Assembly: GCA_007844125.1 (NCBI GenBank)
Contig: CM017563.1
Location: 40,164,249 to 40,228,248, forward strand
Direction: 5' to 3'
DNA from: Sinonovacula constricta
Taxonomy: Eukaryota; Mollusca; Bivalvia; Cardiida; Solecurtidae
DNA: 64,000 nt
The notes beneath the pieces were generated by a model. That model saw only the letters and a program-made list of their open reading frames with translations, was not told where the DNA came from and searched no databases. Below, piece after piece: positions 24,401 to 37,722 of this stretch (position 1 is its first letter; each line of letters opens with the position of its first letter). The translations under genes and the position numbers were made by a program.

Positions 24401-24419
24401 TACTTATATTTTAATTTAA

Positions 24420-26153
24420 TTACGAATGATGATTTGACGTCATTGATTTTTTTTTTTCATATGACGCCTTTACCTTGTTCTTATTATACGTCATCGATCG
24501 GGCTTTTTTTTATTTCAAACAACTCTCTTGTATTCGCGTATGGAACTGTTACTTTGCACAGGCTTTTATTAATTTGTATCTGTACATACATTGAACTATA
24601 TTTTTCTTATAGCTAGCGTTTTTTGTTTGTGTTTTGTTGCCTTTTCTTATTTTCTTCTATGTTCTTTTTGTATATATTATTTTATTAGGTGTTAACGTCT
24701 GATACTACATGTACTATGCGATGCCAGGTTTGAGCTTTTCGCCAACCAGGTTTATGCACTCAGTTCATTTGTTGTTTTATTTCAAACAAATTCATGTATT
24801 CTCGTATGAAAGTGTAAGGTTGCCGAGGCCTTGATTAACTTACATATCTGTATATACTATATGGGATAGTTTGTTATAACTATCGGTTTTTGCTTTTGTT
24901 TTGTTTCTTCCTTTTTTCTTTGTCTTTGTAAATATTATCTTATCAGTTTTTAACTCCTGATGTAGGTACTTGCTGTTAGATGCCTAACTTTGATGGTATA
25001 CATTTTACAATGTTTGTGAGAACAATAAAACAACTATGAAATTCGAGGTTTGAGCTTTTTGCAAACCAGGTTTAAGCACCCAACACGGTCCTTTTGATGT
25101 TGTTTTTCCAACTACTCTCATTTGTTCTTGTATGAAACTGTTAGGTTACCGAGGCTTTGATTAACTGTACATGACTGTAATACTATATATATGTAGTTCG
25201 TTGTAACTAGCGATTTATGTTTGTGTTTTGTTTCTTTTTATATTTGTGCATCCCTTAGCTCCGACGTTCATTCAGGTCGAGAAAAAAAAGAAAAGGTAGA
25301 ATTTTGTTGAAAATATCCGGCACTTCTTTGTGCCAGATGATTTAATACGCTTAAGATAAGCAGTATAATACAACAAAAATAAATAGACACAATTTAATGT
25401 AAAATGATTTCAAGACCTGAAGTTGGACAAAGCAATCAGTCCATACATAGAAAAAAGAAAACAACATCAATATGAATTTGTATACAACCAATCTTACGCA
25501 TAGAAAGACAAGGTTGGTGGTGGGGAGGTGAGTGTTTTATAACAAATTTTACTGTTTTAGAACAAAGACAGAAACACTTTCTATCAAATTGAAACAAAGG
25601 AAGATTCCGAATAATCTTCTGAGGTGGTAAAATTGACAGTCGTAATGGTACCCAAAATATTACAGTCGTCCTCTCAGTGCCCGGTATAATTAAGTTGTCG
25701 AACCAATTAGCAGAATATGACTTTCGTCTCCCACTTTGCCTATACAAACAAGACCTGTGCCAAACAGTTTTAAACTTAATTTGTTTATAAAGATCCTAAT
25801 GCTTAATATAAATAACTTTATATTGTTACATAAAGTATAATGTCTTTTTATTGCTTTTGTTTATATATTTTTTATCAATTTTTAATGCCCGATGCGGGTG
25901 CTTGCTGGGATATCTTTTAAATATACACTGTTTGTCTGTGAGAAAAAGACAACAACCATGAAATGCGAGGTTTGAATTTTCAACAAACCAGGCTTAAGCA
26001 CTCCTTTCGGTCCTTTTGCTATTTTATTTCAAACTACTCTTATGTATCCTCGTATGAAACTGTTAGGTTGCAGAGGTGTTCATTTACAGTAAATAATGTA
26101 ATATAATTCGTTATAACTAGTGTATGTTGTTCGTTTTTGTTCGTATTTGTTTA

Positions 26154-26213
<60 letters not shown>

Positions 26214-26460
26214 TGTCTGTTTTTTTTATACTATTTTATAAGCTTTTAACTCCCGGTTCAGGTGCTTGTTGTTAGATGCCTCACTTAAATGGGATATATT
26301 ATTTATGTTTGTGTGGAAAATAGACTTTATGCAATGTGAGTTTTGAGCTTTCCACAAACCAGCTTTAAACACCCAAATCGGCCCATTTATCGACTGGCCT
26401 TTCAAAATCAGTATTATTTTCTTTCAGTATAATATTTCGTCTTTTTTTTCGCTTTTACAT
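24420..26460. repeat. Array of Penelope-like 3' tails, unit 1
   Basis: The non-coding tail of the element at 3,340-3,760 recurs head to tail, recognised by TTTATTTCAAAC plus ACTCTC, GTTGCCGAGG or GTTGCAGAGG, TTTTTAACTCCTGATG-like strings, GAGGTTTGAGCTTT and AACCAGGTTTAAGCA. Units start near 24,430, 24,775, 25,100, 26,020 and a last tail near 26,245. An unrelated block of about 0.6 kb (25,250-25,860) interrupts it. Matches 59,700-61,640 in unit 2. Confidence 0.75.
26157..26217. repeat. (GT)n microsatellite
   Basis: About 27 GT units, then GTCTGTCTGT. Unit 2 has only about five units at the same place (near 61,405). Confidence 0.97.
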
Positions 26461-26464
26461 TTAC

Positions 26465-27460
26465 TCTGTATGCCTCTGCCTAATAGTATTTCAAATAAAT
26501 ATGTTGTGGTAATATCCAAATAAATACTATTTAATCTTACATTTATGTTTTGCAGCGTTGTTTGTTGTTATTGTACCTCGCGCTATAGTAGAATGACGGA
26601 ACTTTTGTTAGACAGTATGAATATAACAGCAAGTTTAACGGCACATCTAGCTAACTTGCCGAATCCTGGCTGAACGTTCAATTTTATTCACATTAGTATA
26701 CCATTAAGCATCTCGGTAGGAGTAATTGTGGTTTATGGAATATACATCTGGCTTAACTAACATTTATTAGAAAGATGTATGGCCGGCACCCAGTGACATA
26801 CGAGGTCAGTATTGCCTTGTGTATAGTTAGGGGTCTAAAAATAATGTATATATCACAAAACCTTTTTATAGCGTCCGCACGGTGAGTGCACACTTACAAT
26901 AAGGCCGACGAACAGGCACATGATCACGTCGCATCATATATATTTACACCGACAGCTCCGTGTTTATGCGAATCTTTTTGATATCAATACTTCTATAGAG
27001 TGAACCAAGTTCCTTTTTTCATGGGGACGGAAGCGTAGCTGTCAATAAACGGGAAGTTGGAATGGTACCGTAAGACCCTATTCAGAGATTGCGTTGTTTT
27101 CAACAGTCTAGCTTACAAGAATAAAGTGTGGCTTGCAATTATAAACAAATATCAGGCATTAATTTGGATTTGCAGCCATTTGCCGAGATCTTGTATTAAA
27201 AAACGTAACCAATTATGCCGATGTTAACAATGCAGCTTGTTATTATAGATGTAGCAGACAACAAGGACGAAAGCAAAGTAGCATAAAGTCTAGTTCCCAT
27301 CGGAGTTACGTTTCGTTACTCATAATTCTTTATGCAATGAATCGAGAGTGAGTGTTTAGTCCATGGTATAGCCATCATTTTTGTTGAAACCGCATGCTCC
27401 CTATGGCGCTTTCGATGACTAACATATAATCGCAACTTAATGCAGAGCTTCGGAGCCTAA
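26465..27460. other. Upstream flank of gene C, unit 1
   Basis: No exon supported. Strongly similar to 61,645-62,715 in unit 2, with small indels. Confidence 0.4.
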
Positions 27461-27469
27461 AAAGTATTT

Positions 27470-27477
27470 TATAAATA
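27470..27477 (+). promoter_or_regulatory. TATA box of gene C, unit 1
   Basis: TATAAATA about 54 bases before the ATG of the short exon at 27,531, which allows a 5' UTR of about 25-30 nt. Unit 2 has TATAAAAA at the same place. Confidence 0.5.
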
Positions 27478-27530
27478 GCGTTCTCTGATTTAGAGCGACA
27501 CATCACGTGATCAATATTAAACGAGGCCAA

Positions 27531-28590
27531 ATGACTCACGAATCTACTTCAACGGGAAATGGTAAGTCTTTGTGCATTTCTATCTCTCAAATTTGGACAG
27601 AAGAAAGAAAAGTCTAGCAAGTAAGAACATGTAGTAAGGTTGGCATAAATAAAGCCGGGATGCTTGGGTTGCATATAAATATAATAATTCAAATGTCGTT
27701 GTTGTTTTCATGAAGGGGACATTTCAACATCATCAGAATAGTATAAAATAGTACTATTTTTAGTTTATATAGACCGTATTTGACAAAGAACTTAATTGGG
27801 TATTATTCCACCTAACATAATTCTGAAATTGTCATTAGTACAAAACTCACATGTGCTTTTTAACTATATCTTATTATATGTATGTATTTGTTTGACCAAT
27901 ATGTCTTGGCTTAGTCACAGAATACTGCACTTATTTAGTTTGTAGCAAGGACATTCAAGGCAACGCCGTTGAAGCTACATTGTGAACACATGTCATATTC
28001 AGCATGGTAACTGTATATTTTTACTTACGTGTTTTCAGTCATTTAATATGTAAGGTATTGTTATTAGAAAGTGTTTGTGTATTACCTGTATGTCTTGTCA
28101 GTAAGAAAGACCTTGGAGATACATCCAAACATAAAGGTAAAAATACATGCCTGTACTGCACAGGGAAAAAGAGAGAGAAGTCGTAAATAGTTACTTATAT
28201 ACTGAAACAAACTGTCATTTAGATGAAAACAAATCTTGACAAACAAGGCATTACAACAGAATGTAAAAAATCATAACATGACCATCACTTTCTTTATGTT
28301 GTACAGAATGTAAAGCTTATGATAACTTTCTATAGAGTGCCATAATATCATGATTGTATGCAAGTGTATGCAGAAAACAGTGCTATATTCGCATTTATTT
28401 TAGTTACTTATATTGTTAAGAAAACAAAGTACTTTGCATAGCATGTCACATTCTTACAGAAGTGTTGCTGTCATATATTGCTGTCATATAAGTATTGAAT
28501 ATTTCAAAATACACCTGTGCAAATGGAAATTACATTTATTTATAGCTATCGTTGTCACAGAAACTAATGGAGACTGAAAGCAACAATGTG
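27531..28590 (+). CDS. Gene C (unit 1): 5' exons of an unrecognised gene
   Basis: Three short exons join in phase: 27,531-27,561 (ATG, MTHESTSTGN, donor GTAAGT, phase 1), 28,102-28,136 (acceptor TGTCTTGTCAG, frame RKTLEIHPNIK, donor GTAAAA, phase 0) and 28,561-28,590 (acceptor TTGTCACAG, frame KLMETESNNV, possible donor GTATCA). If the third exon is not spliced at 28,590, its frame stays open to TAA at 28,729. No domain is visible. The hydrophilic start and small exons are reminiscent of gene B, so a third type II ligand is possible but unproven. The rest of the gene was not found before 32 kb. Unit 2 has damaged splice sites. Confidence 0.4.
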
Positions 28591-28739
28591 GTATCAATTT
28601 CGGCTATAATTGCATTTAAAGCACAGCTTTATATGTACGAAACAATTTTACGGCTCCTTCCTTATGACAAAACTCGGATTTTGTATTTTAAATTAATGGG
28701 AGGTACCAATAACCCAAATGTGTCCTTTTAATCAATAGT

Positions 28740-31700
28740 TAATCCATCTACTCCTCGAGACTTGAAAATGTATATCGTATACCGCTATGATGTCTCATTT
28801 CATATGAAAAAGATTGAGAATCTAAAAATATATTCCCAAGTTTTCACTTTTAATCAGTTCGTAATAATTATCTATCGTTATTTTCTTTAGTTCAATATAA
28901 CCATTATGTAAACAATAGTTTGTATATATGTTAAAAACGTTCATCTCAAGGTTCTGTGAGACCTGTTGCACGTAGTTTTTCAAAACGATACTGGACATAC
29001 CTGCATTGTCCGCAAGACCCTTAAAACTATGGTTTGATTTGTTTTTGCTGTAACACATCTATGAAGAATACTATGTATACTTTGTATATCGCACACTGTT
29101 CCCGCAATATTGACGACCTGCTCGCTTCTTTAGTGGATCCTGTTTCGTGAACCACAATTTTATGAATTTACTTCATATCCCATTATTGTATATGCGTTCA
29201 GAAAAGCACATTTTCTTTCCCTTAAAACATCATGTTTTCTTTCTAAAGTTGTAACTGTGATTTACATCAGACAACAGCTTATATAACAATTCCAATAATT
29301 TGCTCCCGCTATATCCATGCTGATATGTCTTGTCAAAGGTTAGAAGAAACGGAATCAAAGACTATACACATTGATATGATTTATTCAATTAAATGTGTCT
29401 TTCTCACTTGTACATAGTTATGTTTGAGAGTTCTCCGAACTGCTAGGAGTTGTGTCTATCCCTAAATTAGTATATTGACTGTAAGTGTACCGAATGTAAG
29501 ACAGCGCCTAGACAAGACAACAACAATATCAATTCATTCGACACTGCGTTGCCATCATATTGTCGACCCTTCTCCAAACCACTTCTGAAGAGCTTGTTAT
29601 GCTGCATGTTAACATTGTGTGTATTATCGGTAATGTTCATAAATATCCGATAAATACTGTTTTAACTTTAGTTAACAAATATATTGTGAATACCGGAGTG
29701 TAATGTGTAGGCGTGTCAATCTATCTTTTCCTTGTTTTCTCAATAAACTCAAAATATTATTGTTGAACGTTTAATTTTAGTTTGGCATCAATACCTTATG
29801 TTATAACAAAATTCTGAAATAATAACTCGGCTTAGGAACTTTATTTCCCGCATCGAATTCAGCTTCCAAAATGTATAACTGCTTCCCTGGTAGCTGTATG
29901 ATTTACCATCAGGGGCTTCAAGAGGATTTCTATTAACGGAAGTTTTTCGTATAATCACTTGGTCGAAAAAAAGGGGAAACCAAAGCATCATTTTTTAAAC
30001 ATTTTATTTTCAAACATACACCATAAAATGTATAGTTTTATCTAAGTAACGAAACGAATACTTCAATAAAATATATCGTCTTGATGCCATTTATATTTAT
30101 TTTAGTTTTGTTAAAAAATGCCTACATTTATTTACAAACACAAGACTAATTTTTATTTGTGAGATCTTGGAAAACCTTGAAATTTTAGACATGATATTCA
30201 ATAGGCAAGTTATTACAATAAATAACCTTCAATTGTTAACCATTATATTGTCCTCGTTATGCAATGCATTAATCGCAAAAGTAATAAATTAGCTATTATC
30301 AATATAATGTAATGTAATTTGCATGAAAATCAGTTTTTAATAGCAAAAAATAACTGGTACCTTCCGATTGGTCAAAATCATTGATCAAGTGAAAATGCAT
30401 TCCTTACTGGCTCCATTGCTTGAGCTTCACATGCCTGCAAAATTCACATCGACACACTATTATTATAATCTGCTAACTATCGCCGACAGGCAGACAAAAT
30501 GACACATATTTTGCAACGTTGATAAGTTCGGATAATGACTAAAATTAGCAATATTAGATATGTGTATTTTTACACTAATTGTCGGCAAAAAGAATAATGT
30601 ACCTGGATACAAATCATAAATAAGTATATAAAGTGCTATTTACATATGACCAGTTCTATCTTTCACGAGGACCCGATCAAATACAGTTGCACTTTTGGTA
30701 TTACTGTCACAAATGGTTCTAATTCTATTTACTTAAACTGTTGGTGGTTTGACATGCTATCGGTCTTGCAGTGTATTAATTTAAATGCTTATGATAAACA
30801 ATAAATAAAAACAACATAAATAGTATCAGTCCGTTTTTTGAACATTTGTATTATAAGTTACGCCCATAATGTTATCCCCGCTCCAATTGTTTAAGATAAC
30901 AGCAATGTAATTCATAGTTAATAAAATGCCCGGTTGATTTTTTTTATATTCTACACGCTAGTAAATGGTAATTCTAGCGCCCTATGTAACATATAAACCA
31001 TACAACATTTAAAAGCATCTAGAAATGTTAGAATCTGAATATAACATCCCGTAGAGAGTGATAGACCTGAATGTTCATCCGAGACAGGTACTGTAAACTG
31101 AGACATTAACTTGTCAAAGGTGAAAACTCCGTTCTATTACCCTCTGTGGGATGTAATATTCATTCCATAATACGAAACATCACAGTCAAATCAACTAAAT
31201 CTATTTTTATTTAATCTATAGTATGGATCCTAAATCCCGTTACAGTTTCTATTTTCCATGGAAATGAAATTGCACAGTAAAATTTAACATATGCGGCGTT
31301 ATACGGTAATAACCACGATTCGAACCATGACTAGGAAATTGAACTATCTGCGGCGACGTATTGTTAATTTGTGTCACTGTGTTGAATGTCAGGTCTATGG
31401 TCGTTTGGTTTGCTTCATGTGTTTGATGTGTTTGTAAGTTCAATTCAGCATTCCTGTTAATATTACCCATCTACCTCCCTTGATGAGAAACACCCATTTT
31501 AGCCATACAAAAACTGTCGCATATGTCACAGAGGATTGTGGAGTGAGTGTATGTGACATTTGCTTAAAGCAAATATTGCACCAGAAGTGGCAACGAATTC
31601 CAAGCGATGAACAGTTATGAAATGCAACTGATGTCTCATCGCTACTTTATAAGGCGGGTCAATTAACAACCTGACCCCCCCCCCCCAAAAAAAAAAAAAT

Positions 31701-32080
31701 GCAAAAAAACAACAACATTTGTTTGACTGTTTATTTTTATACTAGTATATGAGACAAACAACATATCAAAAGTTGGATAATTTTGACCCACGAGAAAGTG
31801 TCCAAAATGAAGTCAAAAACAAGATTGCTGCCTACAGAAAAGTGTAAAAAATATTACCGATTGTCATAAAATTACAAGTTGTAAAACCTGATATTCTAAG
31901 AAATGCTGTTTTAATCAATGTCATTCAAATAACAGTATATCTAGAAATGTCAATTGCATATGCACTGACTTCATGACGTCAGAATGACGTGATGACGTCA
32001 TAACCAATAGACAAGTCTGGTCTTAGATTTTGATTTTGCCTTGCATAAATGCTATTTTGTAGTTTCTCAGATACAGTCTT
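28740..32080. other. Spacer between units, nothing recognised
   Basis: AT-rich. A poly-C then poly-A run lies at about 31,674-31,700, and a cluster of CRE-like TGACGTCA strings at about 31,973-32,001. A 73-codon open frame on the minus strand (31,249-31,470), rich in Asn/Thr/Gln, has no recognisable motif and no support beyond its length. Whether this region also belongs to the repeated unit cannot be judged. Confidence 0.4.
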
Positions 32081-32084
32081 GTTC

Positions 32085-35060
32085 ATCATCCTCTTCCATT
32101 ACTGATTCATTGGTCATATTCTCAAAGTTGCCATTTTGACAATGACCACACTTAATGACGGAATCAAGTACCTGCTTTCTGCAGAAGCACCTAAGCGTAT
32201 TGCACGCTCCTGAATCGTTGCAATGAATCATTCGAAGAAGAATATATAGTGCACGGCTTTAGTCCGTCATCATTGGAACTAGTTTCCCCCTTCCTCCTTC
32301 CATTCCCACTCAGATGGTTCCAGTTCATCATTACAGCCAATCCAGACCATAACCTGGTAATAACTTCGCAGGGAGTGAAATTTACAAGCCGCGGTGGTTA
32401 GTGGCAGTCTTTCAGATGTCACAAAAGTCTTAGCTGTTGCAACTTTCTTGCAGAGCATATTGTATCTGATGGATGCAAGTGAATAATTATTGTCTACATT
32501 GAACGATGCCATCATTGCCCTACAACCATTTGTTTCAACTGCATCCTGACTTTGTTTCAGTGAACAGAACACTTTTGAACAGTCTTTGATTCCCGTTTAT
32601 TTCTTAACATTTTTTGGAATGCCTACTTCTTTCCAATTCCGAATACCCTTGGCGTTGTGTCAAATCCTGTGAAGGCATGGACAAACAGTAGATCTTTGCA
32701 AGTAACTTCTCCTAGTATCTGCTTAATGACCTTGAAGTTATAGACATTCGATTTTGTCTTGTCTGAGTGGAAGTCGAATTAAGTGCAGTCTGAGATGATT
32801 TTACGATCTCAACACCTGCATTACCTTCAGCTTTATTTACATTGCAGCCTCTGTGTCATAAATGTTCCATGATGAGCTGGATAAATGCTTGTTTGTTTCG
32901 GTTATTCGGTTACCTGTTTCCGGTAATGTGCAACTTATTTGCATTCATATTTCTGCTTCGACGCGGATGAGTACAGTCCTTTATGCTGGCCCCAACACCA
33001 TAACCGTCAAACACCGCAGTGACTGCTGCATAGTTTTTGAGAGTGAATGAGGCATATTCTTTTGCAATGGAATCGTAGGTGCACCCCTCATTTCATTAAA
33101 ACGATGCAGAAATGGTCCCCCGTCTATCACATAGTGATCTGTAACTGGGGCCGTCTTAATTACACCATTGTCAGATTATGATCGAGCATAGTTCCTGATT
33201 CCTTCTGCAAGTTGCATCTTATCAGGCATTGGGTATGGGCAGAGTTCATAGTTCATTACTTCATCTAGGCGGATATCACCTGTCTGTGAAACAACTAGGA
33301 ACCTCTGAAACAACAACGCTGGATCTATGGTACCGTATGTTTTCTTTTAAACTCTTTTTGTGTGAATATAAGAAAACAGAGTGTCAGTCCATTTTTTTTC
33401 TAAGATGCCATTCCCTGTCTTTAACAAGTTTTGTACATTTACGTCATCATTTGCATTGACCGCTGATGATAAATATGTTGTGAAAGTGTTCAGTTTTGCT
33501 GGGTTTTTTTTCAAGGTCAGCCTCATCTCTACTCACTCTTTAGATGGACAGCTCATTATGTTGTTCACTAGTGGTGTTATTATTTGGTGTCAGTTCTTGC
33601 ATGGAAAGGTTGTAAGAAGATGTCAAAGTGGAAGACATATTCCAAATCGCTCTCTGATTCTCTGACATCCCACTTTCACGTGTTTGGCCCCCTTGGCATT
33701 TTAGTGAACGCATCAATGTTTGTTCTAATGCAAGATCAGAGCCAAGACAGCCCAGTATTGGTTGCTGCGCCTAATAACATGGAACCCTGACTGAAACTTC
33801 TGACGAACCTCAGGTTGATCATTCTTAAATGCATGCATTTTCTGGAGATAGAGAAGAAGGGCTGACTTCAATAAATTGTGATGGCCAGCAGCCGCAAATA
33901 TTGGCAGGGGTGTTAAAATGGCACTGCGATGCATCTCCCATGATCCCATTCGATCCGTCGCAACAAGTGACCTAGCTTTACCAACCATGTTTTGTTAATC
34001 CCACGAATACAATCTGATGTTAGCAATGATTCTAAGTCACTTGCACCACGCTCCATCAGCATGTAAAGTCTCTCAAGTTTCTCCACTTGGTCTTGGAAAC
34101 CAGGGTCATCCTCAATGATCTTAGCAACTATCTGTCGTGTAAGACACTGATCAACCAGCAGTTAGTCACGAAATGCTCGTTGTACTGCAATTCCCCTCAT
34201 CACTGCCGTCCATCAAGTTCCAACGGCACCCAACACATTCATGAGGGTGTGGAAGCTCCCAAGTAATAACATCATATTCCTAATTTGTTGTTCATCTGAA
34301 ACAGCATTTGCTATCTCAGAAACCTTCCATAATAGCGGTTAATGGAAGGTAATGATAGCTGGCATGTTGTGTTTTGACAACAAATTGCACATGTAATCTA
34401 GGGTAGACGAGGTGCAGTTTTTTTCCACTGGATTCATTGGAGGAAACGTCACCGAGGACCTCCCTGGGTGCTCACAATCCGTGTGTAGTAAATGCATCAT
34501 GCCTCGCCAACTAGGTATGCTCTGATGGAAGCGAAAGGCCATTCCCACAAAACAGTGCGGTCACAGGTGGATAAGAATGGAAGAGGCTACAATTCAATGC
34601 TGCTTTGGACACGCTTTGCAATGCAGTAATCTATTATATCAATCTTTGCCAGTTCGACAAGTTTCAATTCAGCTATTTTCTGCCTCGACATTTTGTGACT
34701 AACTTGTGACTATCTTGATTATCCGGTTAGTGGCAGCTACCATTCCCATCCCAGGGAAGGTACCCTTTCCATCTATGGTTATGATGTTATAGTCAACATT
34801 ATCAGCAGCAAAAAAAAGGATGTATGAAGAATGTCCATGTCTTTATCCAACAGATCCGAAGCGACTGTACAATCTGCATTTTCTTCAAACACATGCACTT
34901 CCTTGTAGGATGAACATAACCCCATGGTTGAAATAATATCAATCAGGAACCTTGTCCTATACAAGTGGTGCATTTGCACTGCAAGGCCAAGCTGTAATGG
35001 TGCGATAATAGCTCTTGGACGCCCTGATTGAACAACTGATTGCCCAATTCCAGCAATCTT
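32085..35060 (-). pseudogene. Decayed intronless gene of a repeated invertebrate family (CXC-like C-terminus)
   Basis: Reading the minus strand across several frameshifts gives motifs in the order of a multi-domain protein found in many copies in cnidarian and mollusc genomes (recognised from memory): RPRAIIAPLQLGLAVQMHHL near 35,000, IPSWRGMMHLLHTDCEHPG near 34,500, GSWEMHRSAI and FHVIRRSNQYWA at 33,940-33,750, LLFVHAFTGFDTTPRVFGIG near 32,680-32,630, SERLPLTTAACKFHSLR at about 32,420-32,370, and a Cys-rich end (about 32,230-32,110) resembling CXC zinc-binding segments. The HAFTGxDTT motif recalls XPG/PIN-like nucleases; function is unknown. The frame breaks make it non-functional. Full-length homologues run roughly 1,000 or more residues, matching the 3-kb span. 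No introns are apparent, so it was a retrocopy or part of a mobile element. Confidence 0.72.
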
Positions 35061-35129
35061 ATTCAGTCACATGGTACACAATTAATACAATCATATAGTA
35101 CACAGTTAGTAGTTATAGGAGAGTACTAT

Positions 35130-36325
35130 ACTACTTGTTTCGAGATTTTCTTTGTTGGATTGATTTAGGACAGTTTACTGAGTATTTGTGTTTGAATAAT
35201 TGTTTCTGATAGTTACCGCTTTATAATTGTGCAACATTCTGGAGTTTTCTCGGTTTTAATGTATTCATTAGTAAACTCAACTTAAAAACGGATGATCTTC
35301 GGAAAAAATAAGAATCTATATGAATTTCAACTGCTCAGAAAGTGGACATATCAGTAAAACATGATAAACATATTCGATATCTCTGGTATTACAACAATTA
35401 CAAAAGCGTTCATTCATGGGCACACAGTTGTTTCCAAAACGCCCTGTCTGAATTCTCAATGAGTGAACTGACATTCTTAGTCTTGTAAAATGAAAGCGAA
35501 TATTATTAGGCAGTATGTCCAGATATGATTTGACTTAAAGCATGATTTAAAATCTCTGTATTCTTCCAGGACCGAACTTTGTCCTATAGAGGCATTCCAT
35601 TCCTGTAAGAAACAGTCAGTTACCGTTCGTTTAAATCGATTTGGAAACAATTTTACATCCAATACATCGACACTTTCGAAAAAATAAGAGTATCCATATT
35701 TATCCATCAGCTTCTTACAATTAAAGACCCAATTTGCCTTTCCTCTATTGCAGTCTGCTAAGGCTACCTTATAACTACTTCTTAACTCTTCGTTTTCGCT
35801 TTTAACTAATTTGCACCAATATATTACTATTCTTACGTATCTATTTACTTATAGCGGGTATTTTCCTAATTTTTTCTCCATAAACGGCTGTGGAGCTACT
35901 GCTTCCTTGAACATTGAGAATTCTTTTGCAGAACTTAAGATGCAGTCTCTCTATTGGTTTTGACTTTGTAAAGCCCCATACTTATGTTGCGTAATTCAAA
36001 ATAGATTCAACAAACGCACCAAAAAGCAATACTTTCGGATTTACTGGAATGTTTTTGCAATTAATTAATAATACATTTAGTGCCTATAGTGATTAACCAG
36101 ATATATATTCGTTATGAAGCGCAAAAGATCCGGTATAGTTAAAAACAGTACCTAAATAATGGAAATCATTTACTACCTCAATAACTTGGCCATTATAGGA
36201 CCAATTCTCGTTTGCAGTTGTTTTGCCTCTTTTTCTGAAAACAAATATTTTTTGTCTTCTCACAATGTTATATGCGAATATGTCACAAAAATCGAATAGT
36301 AGTGCTGCATTTCCGAGGAACACTT
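35130..36325 (-). mobile_element. 5'-truncated LINE, end of reverse transcriptase ORF
   Basis: The minus strand encodes FRKRGKTTANENWSYNGQ and FHYLGTVFNYTGSF near 36,230-36,130, then ANWVFNCKKLM, KLFPNRFKRTVTDCFLQEWN, and a Cys-rich end with LRMSVHSLRIQTGRFGNN, NERFCNCCN and EYVYHVLL. This is the layout downstream of the catalytic domain in CR1/Jockey-like LINEs common in molluscs. Stops and frameshifts are present. It abuts the decayed gene at 32,085-35,060 in the same orientation. Confidence 0.82.
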
Positions 36326-36329
36326 AACA

Positions 36330-36534
36330 CTTTTGGCATTTTCCCAGTATAACGGCCCGTAACAAATGTTGCTGTTTTTTATCTAAAATGTGTGAAGATA
36401 CATACATTTGTGAACTTCTAACTCACGTGGCAACATGCATACGTCCGTGTGTCTACTCGATTATACCGGTAAATAACAGGTGCGAGTCCATCAAAACTCA
36501 ATATTTAAGAACAAGTGGGAGAGGGGGCATTGAG

Positions 36535-36565
<31 letters not shown>

Positions 36566-37220
36566 AAAAAAGAGGGGGAGACGGACAGAGAGACAGAGGG
36601 AAGCATAGAAAGACACATAGAGAAATAGAATAAATATTACAGATGGAAGTGGTAGAGACATAAATGAAAAAGATAATACGATTAACCGATTATTTATAAA
36701 TTACTCGTTTTCCAATGCCAGTCCTCGTTATTATATCTGTACGCAGGCATTTAGCTTATAAATTGTTTTTTTAAACTTATGCGGTATTTTAAAAGTCAAT
36801 AATGTCAAGAGGTCATTAATTGCTTTCGATACTGACAGATATATGAGAAAGATGAATTTCAGAAGCAGACGAATTGATCCTGCATGACGTAGACAACATG
36901 GGACTAGTAAATGCATGTGATAAAGTAGTGCGCATACAGAAACAGTATGTATGTCGAAGACTAGACGCGTCGATTACGTTCCGATATGCTTCATTTGTTT
37001 ACATTAATATTGTAATATATTCCAACTAGATGTTCAAGTGATTATATTGAGCAATGCAGATGTTAATGAAATTACGAATGAACAACTCGGCGCAGGAATA
37101 TCACTCAGTGACTGAAGGGGCAAACTGAAGGAGCACGAGTATTCCACTAGCTGTGCATTGTAAACTAAGCCAAGGCTTTTGCAATATCCCGTTCGGGGCC
37201 TCGCTGCGTTCTGTGGCTTT
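36330..37220. other. Non-coding with GA-rich tract
   Basis: A (GA)n microsatellite lies at 36,537-36,566 within a purine-rich stretch to about 36,640. The rest shows nothing recognisable. Confidence 0.6.
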
Positions 37221-37226
37221 GGTTTC

Positions 37227-37712
37227 CGACATTTTGCCTATATCAGATGCATGTAACAGTTCTCCATCTGTTTTAGGAATTAAGACATTATTTCTGCATA
37301 AACTCGTACTTTAGTCTAAGTAAAGAGGACTTTGAACGCTACATATATTGATAGAAAGTACAAATTGCGAAACGATCCGTCTAAATGTTTCTCCTTTTCA
37401 GATCTATAAATAAGCAGAATTGTAATCTCTGCTAAAGACAGATAACGACGCCAGGAATAGACTACGTGGGTAACGACATTACGTGATCTCAAAAGTAAGT
37501 TGTTGCGATATCTTCTTAGTTTAGAAATGAAACTCTACAGAGTGGCTCAGATAGGAAATACCTGTCTGCAATGATGCGTGGGGACTTATACGTCGCTGTT
37601 CACATATCTAGGGCATCGATCAACAGGATTTTGCAAGGCTTTTACAGGTTTACAATGACTTATTTAGTAATTTGACGACAAAACATTTGGTCCAAACTGT
37701 CGGAAAATACCG
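37227..37712. mobile_element. Dispersed element copy in spacer
   Basis: Begins TTCCGACATTTTGCCTATATC and ends near CCAAACTGTCGGAAAATACC. Inside are AGATCTATAAATAAGCAGA and AGAGTGGCTCAGATAGGAAAT, the family landmarks. Confidence 0.55.
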
Positions 37713-37722
37713 TTTTTTACAG

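Noticed and set aside
33229..33790. Three overlapping + strand frames of 68-94 codons
   Set aside because: They lie antisense to the decayed minus-strand gene at 32,085-35,060, whose motifs explain the region.
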